41,774 nucleotides of DNA from Lachnospiraceae bacterium (lineage in GTDB: Bacteria; Bacillota; Clostridia; Lachnospirales; Lachnospiraceae), in the NCBI GenBank assembly GCA_017553505.1, contig JAFZLD010000024.1, positions 1 to 41,774 on the forward strand. The letters run 5' to 3'. The notes beneath the pieces were generated by a model. That model worked only from the letters and a program-made list of their open reading frames with translations, searched no databases and had not been told where the DNA came from. A program made the position numbers and the translations under genes. Below are positions 25,531-34,269 of this stretch, piece after piece (the stretch's first letter is position 1; the number at the start of each line of letters is the position of its first letter).

Positions 25531-26874
25531 TTATCTGCTTTCGGTGGCAACTTCGTTATCGAAGTTGTGAATCCAGTTGGCTTTGAAATAATATATCACG
25601 AATATAATCGCGCTCACCGACCAAGTCAGAGGATATGCCCAGAAGATAACGTTGACCTTCGGGATAAAGTGAATGATGACGGTTATATAAGTAATACGTA
25701 ACAGGCACCAGCTCGACAGCATAACGGCCATCGGAATCTTGGTCTTGCCGGCTCCGCGAAGGATACCCGCTAGACAGTGATTCAGGGACAGCAGGCAATA
25801 GAATAAGCTTTCCGTAGTGGCCTGTGTGGCACCGACTTTAATTACCGCAGGGTCCTGTGAGAACATATGCAGGAACGCCGGGGAAAAGAAGAAGACTATC
25901 ACACCGATAATCTCGGCACATGCGACGCTTATGGCAATGCCGCGCCTTGCACCTGCGCGAACTCTGTCGTGAAGTCCCGCGCCGAGGTTCTGACTTACAA
26001 AAGTCGTAAGCGCCATGGACATACATGTAATCGGCAGGAATACGAATCCCTCAAGCTTCGAGTAACTTCCGGAACCCGCCATGACAGTGGAACCAAAAGC
26101 GTTGATATTCGACTGCACCACCACATTGCCGATAGCGATAACGCTGTTCTGAATACCGGTGGGGAAGCCGATTGCAAGTTCTTTCTTCAAAGTGTCGCCG
26201 TCAATCTTAAGCTTTTTAAGCTCAATCCTGTGAGGTCCGTCAACTCTTAACAACTTGGTAAAAGCAAGAATCGCGCTGACCGTCTGGGCAATAATCGTCG
26301 CAAACGCTGCGCCCGCGATACCAAAGCCTAAGAACTTAACGAACAGTATATCCAAAATCGTATTGATAATCGTGCTGACAATAAGATAATAAAGCGGTCT
26401 CTTCGAATCGCCCACTGCCTGGAACACACCGCAGGAAGCGTTGTACACGACATTGGCGAAGCCGCCGCAGAAGAATATTCTTAAGTAAAGAACCGAATTG
26501 GGGAATACATCATCGGGGGTACCCATAAGTCTTAGTATCACCGGAGCACCGAACACGCCCATAAGCGTCAGCGCCGCACCTGCGATAAAAGAAAACGTAA
26601 TACCCGTATGAACAGCAATCGATAATCCCGCATAATCCTTGGCGCCATACCGCTTGCCTACAATAACACTGTTACCCATGAACAAACCGGTAATAAAGCC
26701 TACCATCAGGAACACAAGGCTGCCGGTCGTGGTAACCGCCGCAAGCGATTCCTTGCCGAGTACGTTACCGACTACCACCGAGTCGACCACATTATATAAT
26801 TGCTGCAGAAGCTGCCCTAAGAACAAGGGAGCCGCAAAAAACACCAATTTCTTGGTAATGGAACCTTCAGTCAT
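25531..26874 (-). CDS. MATE family efflux transporter
   Basis: This 447-residue integral membrane protein has about 12 helices in two homologous MatE halves (PF01554). The N-terminus 'MTEGSITKKLVFFAAPLFLGQLLQQLYNVVD' and the motif 'DSVVVGNVLGKESLAAV' are characteristic, as is 'SVIAIGNVVVQSNINAFG' at the start of the second half. It probably exports drugs or metabolites using a Na+ or H+ gradient; the substrate is unknown. It is a single gene on the minus strand, divergent from the TRAP operon. The start ATG at 26874 follows a weak AGGCAG-type site. Confidence 0.93.
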   Translation of the reverse strand: MTEGSITKKLVFFAAPLFLGQLLQQLYNVVDSVVVGNVLGKESLAAVTTTGSLVFLMVGFITGLFMGNSVIVGKRYGAKDYAGLSIAVHTGITFSFIAGAALTLMGVFGAPVILRLMGTPDDVFPNSVLYLRIFFCGGFANVVYNASCGVFQAVGDSKRPLYYLIVSTIINTILDILFVKFLGFGIAGAAFATIIAQTVSAILAFTKLLRVDGPHRIELKKLKIDGDTLKKELAIGFPTGIQNSVIAIGNVVVQSNINAFGSTVMAGSGSYSKLEGFVFLPITCMSMALTTFVSQNLGAGLHDRVRAGARRGIAISVACAEIIGVIVFFFSPAFLHMFSQDPAVIKVGATQATTESLFYCLLSLNHCLAGILRGAGKTKIPMAVMLSSWCLLRITYITVIIHFIPKVNVIFWAYPLTWSVSAIIFVIYYFKANWIHNFDNEVATESR

Positions 26875-27129
26875 AACTGCCTTCTAACCTAACTGTCTCT
26901 CTCTCACGCACACGCGCCACATCATTATGGCACCGCGACAAAGCAGTGTCAATCGATTTTGCGCTATCAATTATTAAATTATTATAACTTTTCTTTGGCC
27001 ACCCCAAATTAAAAATGTGCTACATATCTTTAGAATGTCCGATTTCTTTATTCCACCGCCCTAATCTATACTCTAATTGAGCCCGCAAGGGGCAATACAA
27101 CAGCCAATAGAAGAAAAAGGGAGGCTACT

Positions 27130-28221
27130 ATGAAAAAGAAATTGTTAGCATTTTTACTCACATCGGCAATGGTTCTTTCCGTTTCCGCATGCGGCGTTAA
27201 GGCGCCCGAGACACCTGCAAGTACCGCAAGTGTAGCTCAGACAGAGACACAGAAGACAGAAGAACCCGCGACCAAAGAAGAAACACCCGCACCCGCTTCG
27301 GGAGAAGTTATCACACTCGTTATGGCAGAGGTTAACCCTCTTGATACCATCGTCGGTATGACAGATGCCAAGTTTAAAGAAGAAGTTGAAAGACTTTCAA
27401 ACAACACCATTCAGATCGACCTTCAGGCCGGCGGTGTACTCGGTTCCGAAAACGACGTACTCGACACAATGCTTGGCGGCGGTAAGACAATCGACATTTC
27501 CCGTATTTCCGCGTTCGCACTTACAAGCTACGGCGGACAGAAGTCCATGCTTTTGTCACTTCCTTACACATTCGTAAGCCGCGATCATTTCTGGAACTTC
27601 GCAACATCGGGCCTTGCAGAAGAGTTCTTGCTTGAGCCCTCAGTAAACGGCAGTGGCGTAAGAGGTCTTTTCTACGGCGAAGAAGGTTTCCGTCATTTCT
27701 TTACCAGAAGCGAAATTACCGGTATCGAGTCCTTTAAGGGCATGAAGATCCGTGTTTCCATGGACCCTATCATGACAGGTCTTGTTGAAGGCCTCGGCGC
27801 ATCACCCACAGTTGTAGACTTTAACGAACTTTACTCAGCACTTCAGTCAGGCCTTGTTGACGGCGCAGAACAGCCCATCGCCAACTACCGCGCTAAGGCA
27901 TTCCCCGAAGTTGCTCCTTACATGATTCTCGACGGCCACACCCTCGGTGCTATCCAGGTTATCATCACCGACGATGCTTGGAACAGTCTTACCGCAGAGC
28001 AGCAGCAGATCCTTGTAGAAGCAGGTAAGCTTGCATCCGCATACAACCGCGAGATCTCCGAAAATAAGGAAAAAGAAGTTCTCGATCTTCTTAAGTCCGA
28101 AGGCGTAACCATCATCGAAGTAGAAGACAAGACACCTTGGCAGGAAATCGTTAAGAAGGTTGTTGACGACAACATCAAGGGTCAGGAAGACTTATACGAA
28201 AAGATTGTTAACATGAAATAA
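27130..28221 (+). CDS. dctP: TRAP transporter substrate-binding lipoprotein (DctP family)
   Basis: This 363-residue protein has a lipoprotein signal ('LLAFLLTSAMVLSVSAC', lipid-modified Cys at 21), a Thr/Pro/Glu-rich linker (about 22-58), and a DctP fold (about 59-363). Family motifs include 'GGVLGSENDVLDTMLGGG', 'FKGMKIRVSMDPIMTGLVEGLGASPTVV' and 'ELYSALQSGLVDGAEQPIANY'; the Arg in the KIRVS segment is the usual carboxylate clamp. It captures an organic acid and delivers it to the DctQM permease. AAGGGAGG precedes the ATG. A large stem-loop follows the stop. The 255-base upstream gap holds a TATACT -10 near 27068 but no good -35, fitting activation by the downstream AraC-type regulator. Confidence 0.95.
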   Translation: MKKKLLAFLLTSAMVLSVSACGVKAPETPASTASVAQTETQKTEEPATKEETPAPASGEVITLVMAEVNPLDTIVGMTDAKFKEEVERLSNNTIQIDLQAGGVLGSENDVLDTMLGGGKTIDISRISAFALTSYGGQKSMLLSLPYTFVSRDHFWNFATSGLAEEFLLEPSVNGSGVRGLFYGEEGFRHFFTRSEITGIESFKGMKIRVSMDPIMTGLVEGLGASPTVVDFNELYSALQSGLVDGAEQPIANYRAKAFPEVAPYMILDGHTLGAIQVIITDDAWNSLTAEQQQILVEAGKLASAYNREISENKEKEVLDLLKSEGVTIIEVEDKTPWQEIVKKVVDDNIKGQEDLYEKIVNMK

Positions 28222-28235
28222 TTACCGACTTTATC

Positions 28236-28271
28236 AGTAAGGGCACGGGTCAGACGGCCTGTGCTCTTACT
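28236..28271 (+). terminator. Intercistronic stem-loop between dctP and dctQ
   Basis: 14-bp stem AGTAAGGGCACGGG / CCTGTGCTCTTACT with two G-T pairs and an 8-base loop, without a T run. It probably stabilises or partially terminates the mRNA so that the binding protein is made in excess over the permease. Confidence 0.65.
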
Positions 28272-28297
28272 TGTATAGAAAGAAAGAGAATGTGTGT

Positions 28298-28837
28298 ATG
28301 AACGGTTTTTTTAAGACTGTGGACAAGATTAAGCCATTGTATGACGCAACCTACAATGTAATGCTTTTTGTCTGCAAGATTTTTTTGATAGCGGATATAT
28401 GCATAACGGGCTATGCCGTACTCGGAAGATATCTGGGACAGTACGTATCTTTCCTTTCCGACCCTAAGTGGAGCGAGGAAGTGGTGCTGACTCTCATGGC
28501 GTACATGGCAGTGCTGTCCGGAGCGTTGGCTATCAGACGAAAGGCGCATATCAGAATGACGGCTTTCGATAAATATTTACCGACCAAGGTAATCAAGGCG
28601 CTTGACATCATTAACGATGTCTGCGTGCTTGCGCTTGCGGTTGTAATGCTTGTTGTGGGCTGGAAATACGCAATTAAAATAGGCGCAAAAGGAAACTATT
28701 TCTCAATGCCCAAGGTTTCGAGATTCTGGATGTATTTCCCGATTCCCGTTGCGGGACTTGCAATGATCATCTTTGAACTCGAAGCGATTTACAACCATAT
28801 CAAAAGCTTTTTTGTTAAGGAGGTAGTTAAGCAATGA
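28298..28837 (+). CDS. dctQ: TRAP transporter small permease (DctQ family)
   Basis: This 179-residue protein has four hydrophobic helices (about residues 20-42, 60-80, 100-120 and 145-168), typical of DctQ, the small subunit that pairs with DctM. The motif 'FLSDPKWSEEVVLTLMAYMAVLSGALAIRRKAHIRM' (quoted in pieces: SEEVVLTLMAY, ALAIRRKAHIRM) is diagnostic. The ATG at 28298 is chosen because AAGAGAA lies upstream; the frame continues to a TTG in the preceding hairpin, which is unlikely to be used. Its stop overlaps the dctM start (ATGA). Confidence 0.92.
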   Translation: MNGFFKTVDKIKPLYDATYNVMLFVCKIFLIADICITGYAVLGRYLGQYVSFLSDPKWSEEVVLTLMAYMAVLSGALAIRRKAHIRMTAFDKYLPTKVIKALDIINDVCVLALAVVMLVVGWKYAIKIGAKGNYFSMPKVSRFWMYFPIPVAGLAMIIFELEAIYNHIKSFFVKEVVKQ

Positions 28838-30129
28838 CAGTTAATACAACAGCCATTTTAATATTGCTTGTAAGCTTCCTTGTAATGATTTTGTTAAGAT
28901 TCCAGATTGCATATGCCGTAGCGATTTCTTCGGCACTGTGCTTACTTTATCAGGGACTTCCGCTTACCACCGTGTGCCAGCAGATGGTTAAGGGTATCAA
29001 CTCCTTCAGCCTTATGGCGGTGCCGTTTTTTATCACAATGGGCTGTCTTATGGGTACCGGCGGTATTTCAGAGAAACTCATCGCTTTGGCGGATGCCTGC
29101 GTCGGATGGATGACCGGCGGTATGGCGATGGTTAATATTGTCGCATCATATTTCTTTGGCGGTATCTCAGGCTCAGCGGCCGCCGATACCGCATCCCTCG
29201 GAAGTATTCTTATCCCCATGATGGTGGAGCAGGGATATGACGACGACTTTTCTACAGCGGTAACCATTACTTCATCCTGTGAGGGACTTTTGGTTCCCCC
29301 GAGCCACAACATGGTAATCTATGCAATGAGCGCCGGCGGCATTTCCGTAGGAAGCTTATTCCTGGCAGGTTACGTTCCCGGAGCGTTACTCGCGCTCTCC
29401 CTCATGGTAGGTTCATATATTATTTCCAAAAGAAGGCACTACCCCAAGGGCAGAAAGTTCAGCCTTAAGGGACTGGGCAAACAGCTGGTTTCTTCTTTCT
29501 GGGCACTTGCATCGGTGATTATAGTAGTCGTAGGCGTGGTAGGCGGTGCTTTTACAGCCACCGAATCCGCAGCCATAGCGGTGTTCTACAGCCTCATCGT
29601 AAGCGTATACATTTACAAAGGCCTTACATGGAAAGGTGTATGGAAGACTCTTGAAAAATGTATCGACACCCTTTCGATAGTGCTTATCCTGATAGCAACC
29701 TCCAGCATATTCGGATACTGCCTTACGACGCTTCACGTGCCGGACCTTGCGGCCAATGCAATAATCGGTGTGACCAAGAATCCGATACTCATCGCTTTGC
29801 TTATTAACCTTATTTTGCTGGTGCTCGGATGCATCATGGATATGGCGCCCATCATTCTTATCGCAACGCCCATCCTGCTTCCCATTGCAACGGCTATCGG
29901 TATCAACCCTATACAGTTTGGTATCATGATGATCCTTAACTGCGGTATCGGACTCCTTACCCCTCCCGTAGGCGCGGTGCTCTTCATCGGCTCCGCAGTA
30001 GGTAAGGTTAAGATGGAAAGAGTAGTCAAGGCAACGCTTCCTTTCTACCTTTGCATGATTGTCGTATTGATACTGCTTACATTTATACCCGAAATCAGTA
30101 TGTTCTTACCGAACTTACTTATGAAGTAA
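28834..30129 (+). CDS. dctM: TRAP transporter large permease (DctM family)
   Basis: This 431-residue protein with about 12 helices is the ion-coupled translocation subunit of the TRAP transporter. Family motifs are 'AVPFFITMGCLMGTGG', 'ASYFFGGISGSAAADTASLGSI', 'LLVPPSHNMVIYA' and 'MDMAPIILIATPILLPIATAIGINP', with 'GLLTPPVGAVLFI' near the end. Na+ coupling is the norm for the family. It starts within the dctQ stop codon, so the two are translationally coupled. The usual length is about 425. Confidence 0.96.
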   Translation: MTVNTTAILILLVSFLVMILLRFQIAYAVAISSALCLLYQGLPLTTVCQQMVKGINSFSLMAVPFFITMGCLMGTGGISEKLIALADACVGWMTGGMAMVNIVASYFFGGISGSAAADTASLGSILIPMMVEQGYDDDFSTAVTITSSCEGLLVPPSHNMVIYAMSAGGISVGSLFLAGYVPGALLALSLMVGSYIISKRRHYPKGRKFSLKGLGKQLVSSFWALASVIIVVVGVVGGAFTATESAAIAVFYSLIVSVYIYKGLTWKGVWKTLEKCIDTLSIVLILIATSSIFGYCLTTLHVPDLAANAIIGVTKNPILIALLINLILLVLGCIMDMAPIILIATPILLPIATAIGINPIQFGIMMILNCGIGLLTPPVGAVLFIGSAVGKVKMERVVKATLPFYLCMIVVLILLTFIPEISMFLPNLLMK

Positions 30130-30148
30130 AAAGAAAGAGGTTCTCAAC

Positions 30149-30625
30149 ATGGAGTACTGTTTTAAATCAGACGTTAAACCGATCGACCTTTGGAAAATCG
30201 CGATGCTTAAGATATACAAAAGCTATACGGGAATCATCAATATCGTGTTCTCCGTGGCTATGGTATTTCTGTGCGTAAGATTCTACGGCGAAGTGGGCTC
30301 GTTTCTTAGGACAGTGCTCATTTTCCTCTTAATATTGTTCCCCATACTTCAACCCCTTGCCATCTATTCAAGAAGCGTCAAGCAGCTTGAAGGCCTCCCC
30401 GGTGAAGTTACGATAAACTTCGGTGACAAGGGGTTGCTCATTGACTGTGATGGTCAGTATGAGAAAATCTACTGGAAAAACGTCGTAAACGCCTACAAAC
30501 AGTTTAATATGGTAGTAATCATGTCCGATGACAGACACGGATACATGCTCACCGACCGAGTACTCGGGGACAAAAAAGACGAGTTCTTTGACTATCTTTG
30601 TGGTAAAATAAAAGAATCAAGATAA
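30149..30625 (+). CDS. YcxB-like membrane protein
   Basis: This 158-residue protein has two adjacent hydrophobic helices (about residues 30-50 and 55-75) followed by a C-terminal beta-rich domain (about 85-155) with 'VTINFGDKGLLIDCDGQYEKIYWKNVVNAYK'-type sequence (key pieces: KGLLIDCDGQ, IYWKNVVNAYK). This is the YcxB-like layout (PF14317), a PH-like domain of unknown role. AAAGAGG precedes the ATG. It sits inside the TRAP/two-component operon, 19 bases after dctM and 18 before the kinase, so it may belong to the same response, but no function can be assigned. Confidence 0.75.
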   Translation: MEYCFKSDVKPIDLWKIAMLKIYKSYTGIINIVFSVAMVFLCVRFYGEVGSFLRTVLIFLLILFPILQPLAIYSRSVKQLEGLPGEVTINFGDKGLLIDCDGQYEKIYWKNVVNAYKQFNMVVIMSDDRHGYMLTDRVLGDKKDEFFDYLCGKIKESR

Positions 30626-30643
30626 GGGGCTTTTCTCTGCCTT

Positions 30644-32146
30644 ATGATTAAGAAATTAAGGTCCTTCTGGGCCACGCGTAAAATCAAAACCAAGATTTCT
30701 TTTTTTACGGGAAGTGTATTTGTGATAGTGCTGTTCTCCATCATTTTTGATGCGTGGATAGTGCGTCTTTTTATGTTTGATTTTAACGATATCATGACCG
30801 ACAACATGAAGGGCGGTCAGATTGTGGGCGCTGTGGACAGGGAGACCGAGGCCTTTACGCTTTATGTGCGAAGCGGTTCGGTGGATTCCAAGACAAGCCT
30901 TGATGAGGCAATTAAGTCACTTAAGGATTCGGTTGAGTCCATGAACCTTGATTACAAAAGGCTCGGCGACAACCGTTTCTCGCAGCTTCAGTCATTAAAG
31001 AGCCTTTATACGGTCTACTGCGATTACCGTGATGAGGTGATTTCCGGGGGCCTTGAAGGGCGCGAGTATGTGGAGAAGCTCTACTGCGTCTATGATATGC
31101 AGAAGTACCTCTACGATTATGCCGGTCGCTATGCCGACACCACACTCAAAGAAGGCAACGACCGATACAACGAAATTCTTCCCGTGGTGTTTATTCTTCC
31201 CGCGGTCACTATAATTATCAGCATTTTAATGTTCTTTGCAATCCTGGAAATTTCAAGGGCCATGAATAAGTCCGTAACCGAGCCTGTGCTTAAGCTTGCG
31301 GATGCGTCCCGTAAGATTGCCGCCAATGACTTCTATATCGACGATGTTCGTGCCGATAACCGGGACGAGCTCGGCGAATTAATCACTGCTTTTAATAAGA
31401 TGAAATATGCGACAGGCGAGTATATAGATGCGCTCGAAGAGAAGAGAGAGGCTCTCGACAGGCTTCACGCCAAGGAACTCGAAACTCTTGAAGCCGAGAA
31501 GCAGCTCGACGCCATGAACCTTGAGCTTCTTAAGAACCAGATTAACCCGCACTTTCTTTTTAATACACTCAACGTAATCGGTGGAATGGCCAATCTTGAG
31601 AGCGCGCCCACGACCGAGAAGATGGCGGTGGCGCTAAGCTCGATATTCAGGTACAACTTAAAGACGCAGGAGAAAGAAGTTCTTTTGTCACGGGAGCTGA
31701 AAGTTTCGGACGACTATATGTACCTTCAGAAGATGCGTTTCGGCGAGCGGGTTAAGTACGAGGTGAACTGCGAGGTGGACGCGGACGGAGTAATGGTGCC
31801 GACATTTACATTGCAGCCGCTTCTTGAGAACGCAGTCATTCACGGAATTTCCCCTAAGATTTCGGGCGGAGAGGTGAAGGTAAACATCAAGCGTGACGGC
31901 GACCTTCTGATGATTGAGGTCTGGGATACCGGCAAGGGTATAAGCCCCGAGGACCTTAAAGACCTTCGCGACAGCCTATACGGCAAAAGAAACCTCGGCA
32001 TCGGCATCGGGCTTGGCAACATCTACAGGCGGCTTAAGTCCATGTATCCCGGCTCCGACATGAAGGTGGACAGCGTGCTGGGAGTGGGGTCGAAGATTAC
32101 TATTCTGGTACCTTACAAGGAAGATAATAAAGGTGAGGAGACTTAA
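30644..32146 (+). CDS. Sensor histidine kinase, LytS/YesM type
   Basis: This 500-residue kinase has TM1 (about 20-44), an extracytoplasmic helical sensor (about 45-180), TM2 (about 183-206), HAMP (about 208-262), a coiled coil, and a His_kinase domain (PF06580) with 'NQINPHFLFNTLN' and phospho-His about 303. The ATPase domain has 'LLENAVIHGI' (N box) and 'DTGKGISPEDL'. It signals to the response regulator encoded 3 bases downstream. Its position with a TRAP transporter and a spare DctP-like protein suggests it senses a TRAP substrate, perhaps through that protein. Confidence 0.94.
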   Translation: MIKKLRSFWATRKIKTKISFFTGSVFVIVLFSIIFDAWIVRLFMFDFNDIMTDNMKGGQIVGAVDRETEAFTLYVRSGSVDSKTSLDEAIKSLKDSVESMNLDYKRLGDNRFSQLQSLKSLYTVYCDYRDEVISGGLEGREYVEKLYCVYDMQKYLYDYAGRYADTTLKEGNDRYNEILPVVFILPAVTIIISILMFFAILEISRAMNKSVTEPVLKLADASRKIAANDFYIDDVRADNRDELGELITAFNKMKYATGEYIDALEEKREALDRLHAKELETLEAEKQLDAMNLELLKNQINPHFLFNTLNVIGGMANLESAPTTEKMAVALSSIFRYNLKTQEKEVLLSRELKVSDDYMYLQKMRFGERVKYEVNCEVDADGVMVPTFTLQPLLENAVIHGISPKISGGEVKVNIKRDGDLLMIEVWDTGKGISPEDLKDLRDSLYGKRNLGIGIGLGNIYRRLKSMYPGSDMKVDSVLGVGSKITILVPYKEDNKGEET

Positions 32147-32149
32147 CCT

Positions 32150-32956
32150 ATGTACAAGATACTTATTGCAGACGACGAACCCATCGAGAGACAGGTGGTG
32201 TGCAAGAAAATACGCGAGGCCTACGGCACCGAGATAGAAGTGTTGATGGCGGCCAACGGTCTTGAGGCTGTGGAGATTTTCAACGAGAAGGGTTGCGATG
32301 TGGTAATCCTTGATATTGCGATGCCCGGCATGAGCGGAATTGACGCGGGCACTCTTATCAGAAAGGAATCCGCGGTTGTCCCGATTATTTTCTTGACTGC
32401 ATACGATGACTTTAATTATGCCAAGAAGGCGATTGAAATAAAGGCGCTTGAGTACCTTCTTAAGCCTACCACCGATGAGGATCTGTTTACGACACTTGAA
32501 GAGGCCTTCAGTATCTGCGATTTGAACAGAGAGAGAGGAAATAAAGAGGTTGCGGGCACCTTGACCAGAGAAGTCAATGAGGAAGCGGAGGGCGAAAAGT
32601 TCAAGCCCGATGAGGCCAAGACCTCGGAAATGGTGCGTGTTGTCAAGAAATTCCTCGAGGAGCATTACAAAGAAGACATTTCGCTTCAGGATGTTGCGGA
32701 TGTGCTCGGGTATTCGGACGTTTACTTTTGCAAGATTTTCAAGCAGAGCTTCGGCAAGAGCTTTATCGTATACCTTAATGAGATGCGCATAGCTAAGGCC
32801 AAAGAAGCCCTTGCGAATCCGTTTATAAATATTAAGAACGTAAGCACGGAGGCCGGATACAGAGAGCAGAATTATTTTGCCCGCGTGTTTAAGCGAATGA
32901 CGGGTATGACACCCACTGAATATAGAAATGAGTGCATGGCAAGAGGTCACATGTAA
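32150..32956 (+). CDS. Response regulator with AraC-type DNA-binding domain (YesN type)
   Basis: This 268-residue protein has a receiver domain (about 1-120) with acidic D8-D9 and phospho-acceptor D55 (ILDIAMPG), Thr and Lys in the expected places (FLTAYDDF, LLKPTTDE), and a C-terminal AraC HTH pair (about 165-265) with 'ISLQDVADVLGYSDVYFCKIFK' style helices (pieces: DVADVLGYSDVYFCKIFK, YFARVFKRMTGMTPTEYR). It is encoded right after its kinase and probably controls the dctPQM promoter. Its stop shares a base with the next start (TAATG). Confidence 0.95.
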   Translation: MYKILIADDEPIERQVVCKKIREAYGTEIEVLMAANGLEAVEIFNEKGCDVVILDIAMPGMSGIDAGTLIRKESAVVPIIFLTAYDDFNYAKKAIEIKALEYLLKPTTDEDLFTTLEEAFSICDLNRERGNKEVAGTLTREVNEEAEGEKFKPDEAKTSEMVRVVKKFLEEHYKEDISLQDVADVLGYSDVYFCKIFKQSFGKSFIVYLNEMRIAKAKEALANPFINIKNVSTEAGYREQNYFARVFKRMTGMTPTEYRNECMARGHM

Positions 32957-33972
32957 TGAGTAAAAAGGGTAAGATTCTTACTGCAATTTCAATATGTTTT
33001 ATCATAGTGCTGGCTGTCGGGGCGACGCTGTTTATGAAGCACCGAAAGGGCTCGGGACCTGAGCCTGAGTATGTGTTTCTTTATGCAGAGAATCAGACGG
33101 GAGACTATCCGACGACCCTCGGTGGCAAGTACTTTGCAAATCTTGTTAATGAGCGTACCGACGGGCGCATTAAGATACTTGTTAAGTACGGTGCCGAGAT
33201 GGGCAGCGAGGCGGAGGCAATCGACCAGGTTAAGTACGGCGGAATTGCTTTTGCGCGTGTATCGCTGTCGCAACTTGCGGAGAAGATTCCGGATATGAAT
33301 GTTCTTTTGCTGCCGTATCTTTATGATGATTCCGAGCATATGTGGCGAGTGCTTGAGGGCGAGATAGGTGATGAGTTCCTTAAGAAGACGGAGGCTTATG
33401 ATTTGGTGGGACTGTCCTGGTATGATGCGGGTGCGCGTAACTTCTACAGCTCCGATGAGCCGATTCGTAAGCTTGAGGATCTGAAGGGTAAGAACATCCG
33501 CGCGCAGGAGTCGGCAATTATGTCGGACATGGTATCGGCGTTAGGTGCTAATCCCGTGGAAGTTGTGTATTCGGAAGTTTACTCCGCGCTTGAGCAGGGT
33601 ATCGTGGACGGCGCAGAGAACAACTGGCCTTCTTACGAAGCCATGAAGCACTACAAGGTAGCCAAGTACTACACAATCGACGAGCATGTGCGCGTGCCCG
33701 AGATGCAAATATGCTCCCGTGCTGTATGGGATTCGCTTACCGAAGAATACAAGCAGATTATCTCCGAATGCGCTCAGGAATCGGCAATTTACGAGAGAAG
33801 GCTTTGGAAGGAGCGAGAGGAAAGCTCGAGAAAGATTGCGGTTCAAAACGGCACGGAAATAATACTTCTTCCGGCAGATGAAAAGAGACGGTTCCGCGAT
33901 GCCATGAAAGACCTGTATGCGAAGTATTGCGGCGACGATATGGATTTGATCGAGAAGATAATAAAATACTAG
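32956..33972 (+). CDS. Membrane-anchored DctP-like binding protein, probable sensory partner of the kinase
   Basis: This 338-residue protein has an N-terminal hydrophobic anchor (about residues 8-28) without a lipobox Cys, then a DctP-family fold (about 40-338) with 'GRIKILVKYGAEMGSEAEAIDQV', 'LKGKNIRAQESAIMSDMVSALG' (pieces: LKGKNIRAQES, MVSALGANPVEVV) and 'EVYSALEQGIVDGAENNWPSY'. The ATG at 32956 overlaps the response regulator stop. As the second DctP in an operon that has only one DctQM, and being coupled to the two-component genes, it more likely reports substrate to the kinase than feeds the transporter. That role is inferred. Confidence 0.88.
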   Translation: MSKKGKILTAISICFIIVLAVGATLFMKHRKGSGPEPEYVFLYAENQTGDYPTTLGGKYFANLVNERTDGRIKILVKYGAEMGSEAEAIDQVKYGGIAFARVSLSQLAEKIPDMNVLLLPYLYDDSEHMWRVLEGEIGDEFLKKTEAYDLVGLSWYDAGARNFYSSDEPIRKLEDLKGKNIRAQESAIMSDMVSALGANPVEVVYSEVYSALEQGIVDGAENNWPSYEAMKHYKVAKYYTIDEHVRVPEMQICSRAVWDSLTEEYKQIISECAQESAIYERRLWKEREESSRKIAVQNGTEIILLPADEKRRFRDAMKDLYAKYCGDDMDLIEKIIKY

Positions 33973-33991
33973 AAATATCGATAAAATGTGC

Positions 33992-34020
33992 TTTACAGAA
34001 CCCTTAAGATATGGTAGAAA
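33992..34020 (+). promoter_or_regulatory. Promoter of the riboflavin operon
   Basis: TTTACA and TAGAAA with a 17-base spacer and an upstream TGn (extended -10). It starts the leader about 20 bases before the FMN aptamer. Confidence 0.65.
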
Positions 34021-34038
34021 TATTAACTGTAAACAATA

Positions 34039-34156
34039 ATCTTCGGGGTTGGGTGCAATTCCCTACCGGCGGTATAGTCCGCGACCCGTGCTTGCACGGC
34101 TGATTCGGTGAGATTCCGAAACCGACGGTACAGTCCGGATGAAAGAAGAGAGCGTT
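34039..34156 (+). ncRNA. FMN riboswitch (RFN element)
   Basis: The conserved blocks of the FMN aptamer are present in order: CTTCGGGGTTGGGTG near 34041, AATTCCCTACCGGCGGTA, AGTCCGCGACCCG, a variable hairpin (GTGCTTGCACG), TGATTCGGTGAGATTCCGA, ACCGACGGTACAGTCCGGAT and GAAAGAAGAGAGC. It binds flavin mononucleotide in the leader of ribU. A terminator hairpin follows, so FMN probably stops transcription of the riboflavin uptake gene. Confidence 0.97.
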
Positions 34157-34173
34157 TTATTTGCGTACAATTA

Positions 34174-34200
34174 CCCCGTGTTTTGTCACGGGGTTTTTCT
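34174..34200 (+). terminator. Riboswitch-controlled terminator
   Basis: CCCCGTG / CACGGGG stem with a 6-base loop and TTTTTCTTTT, 18 bases after the FMN aptamer and before ribU. It is the expression platform. Confidence 0.9.
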
Positions 34201-34269
34201 TTTGCTTAGGGCAAGGGGTATGCAGGCGCGCGCATCTTTCTGGCGTCCCACGCAGAAAGGACAATATTT

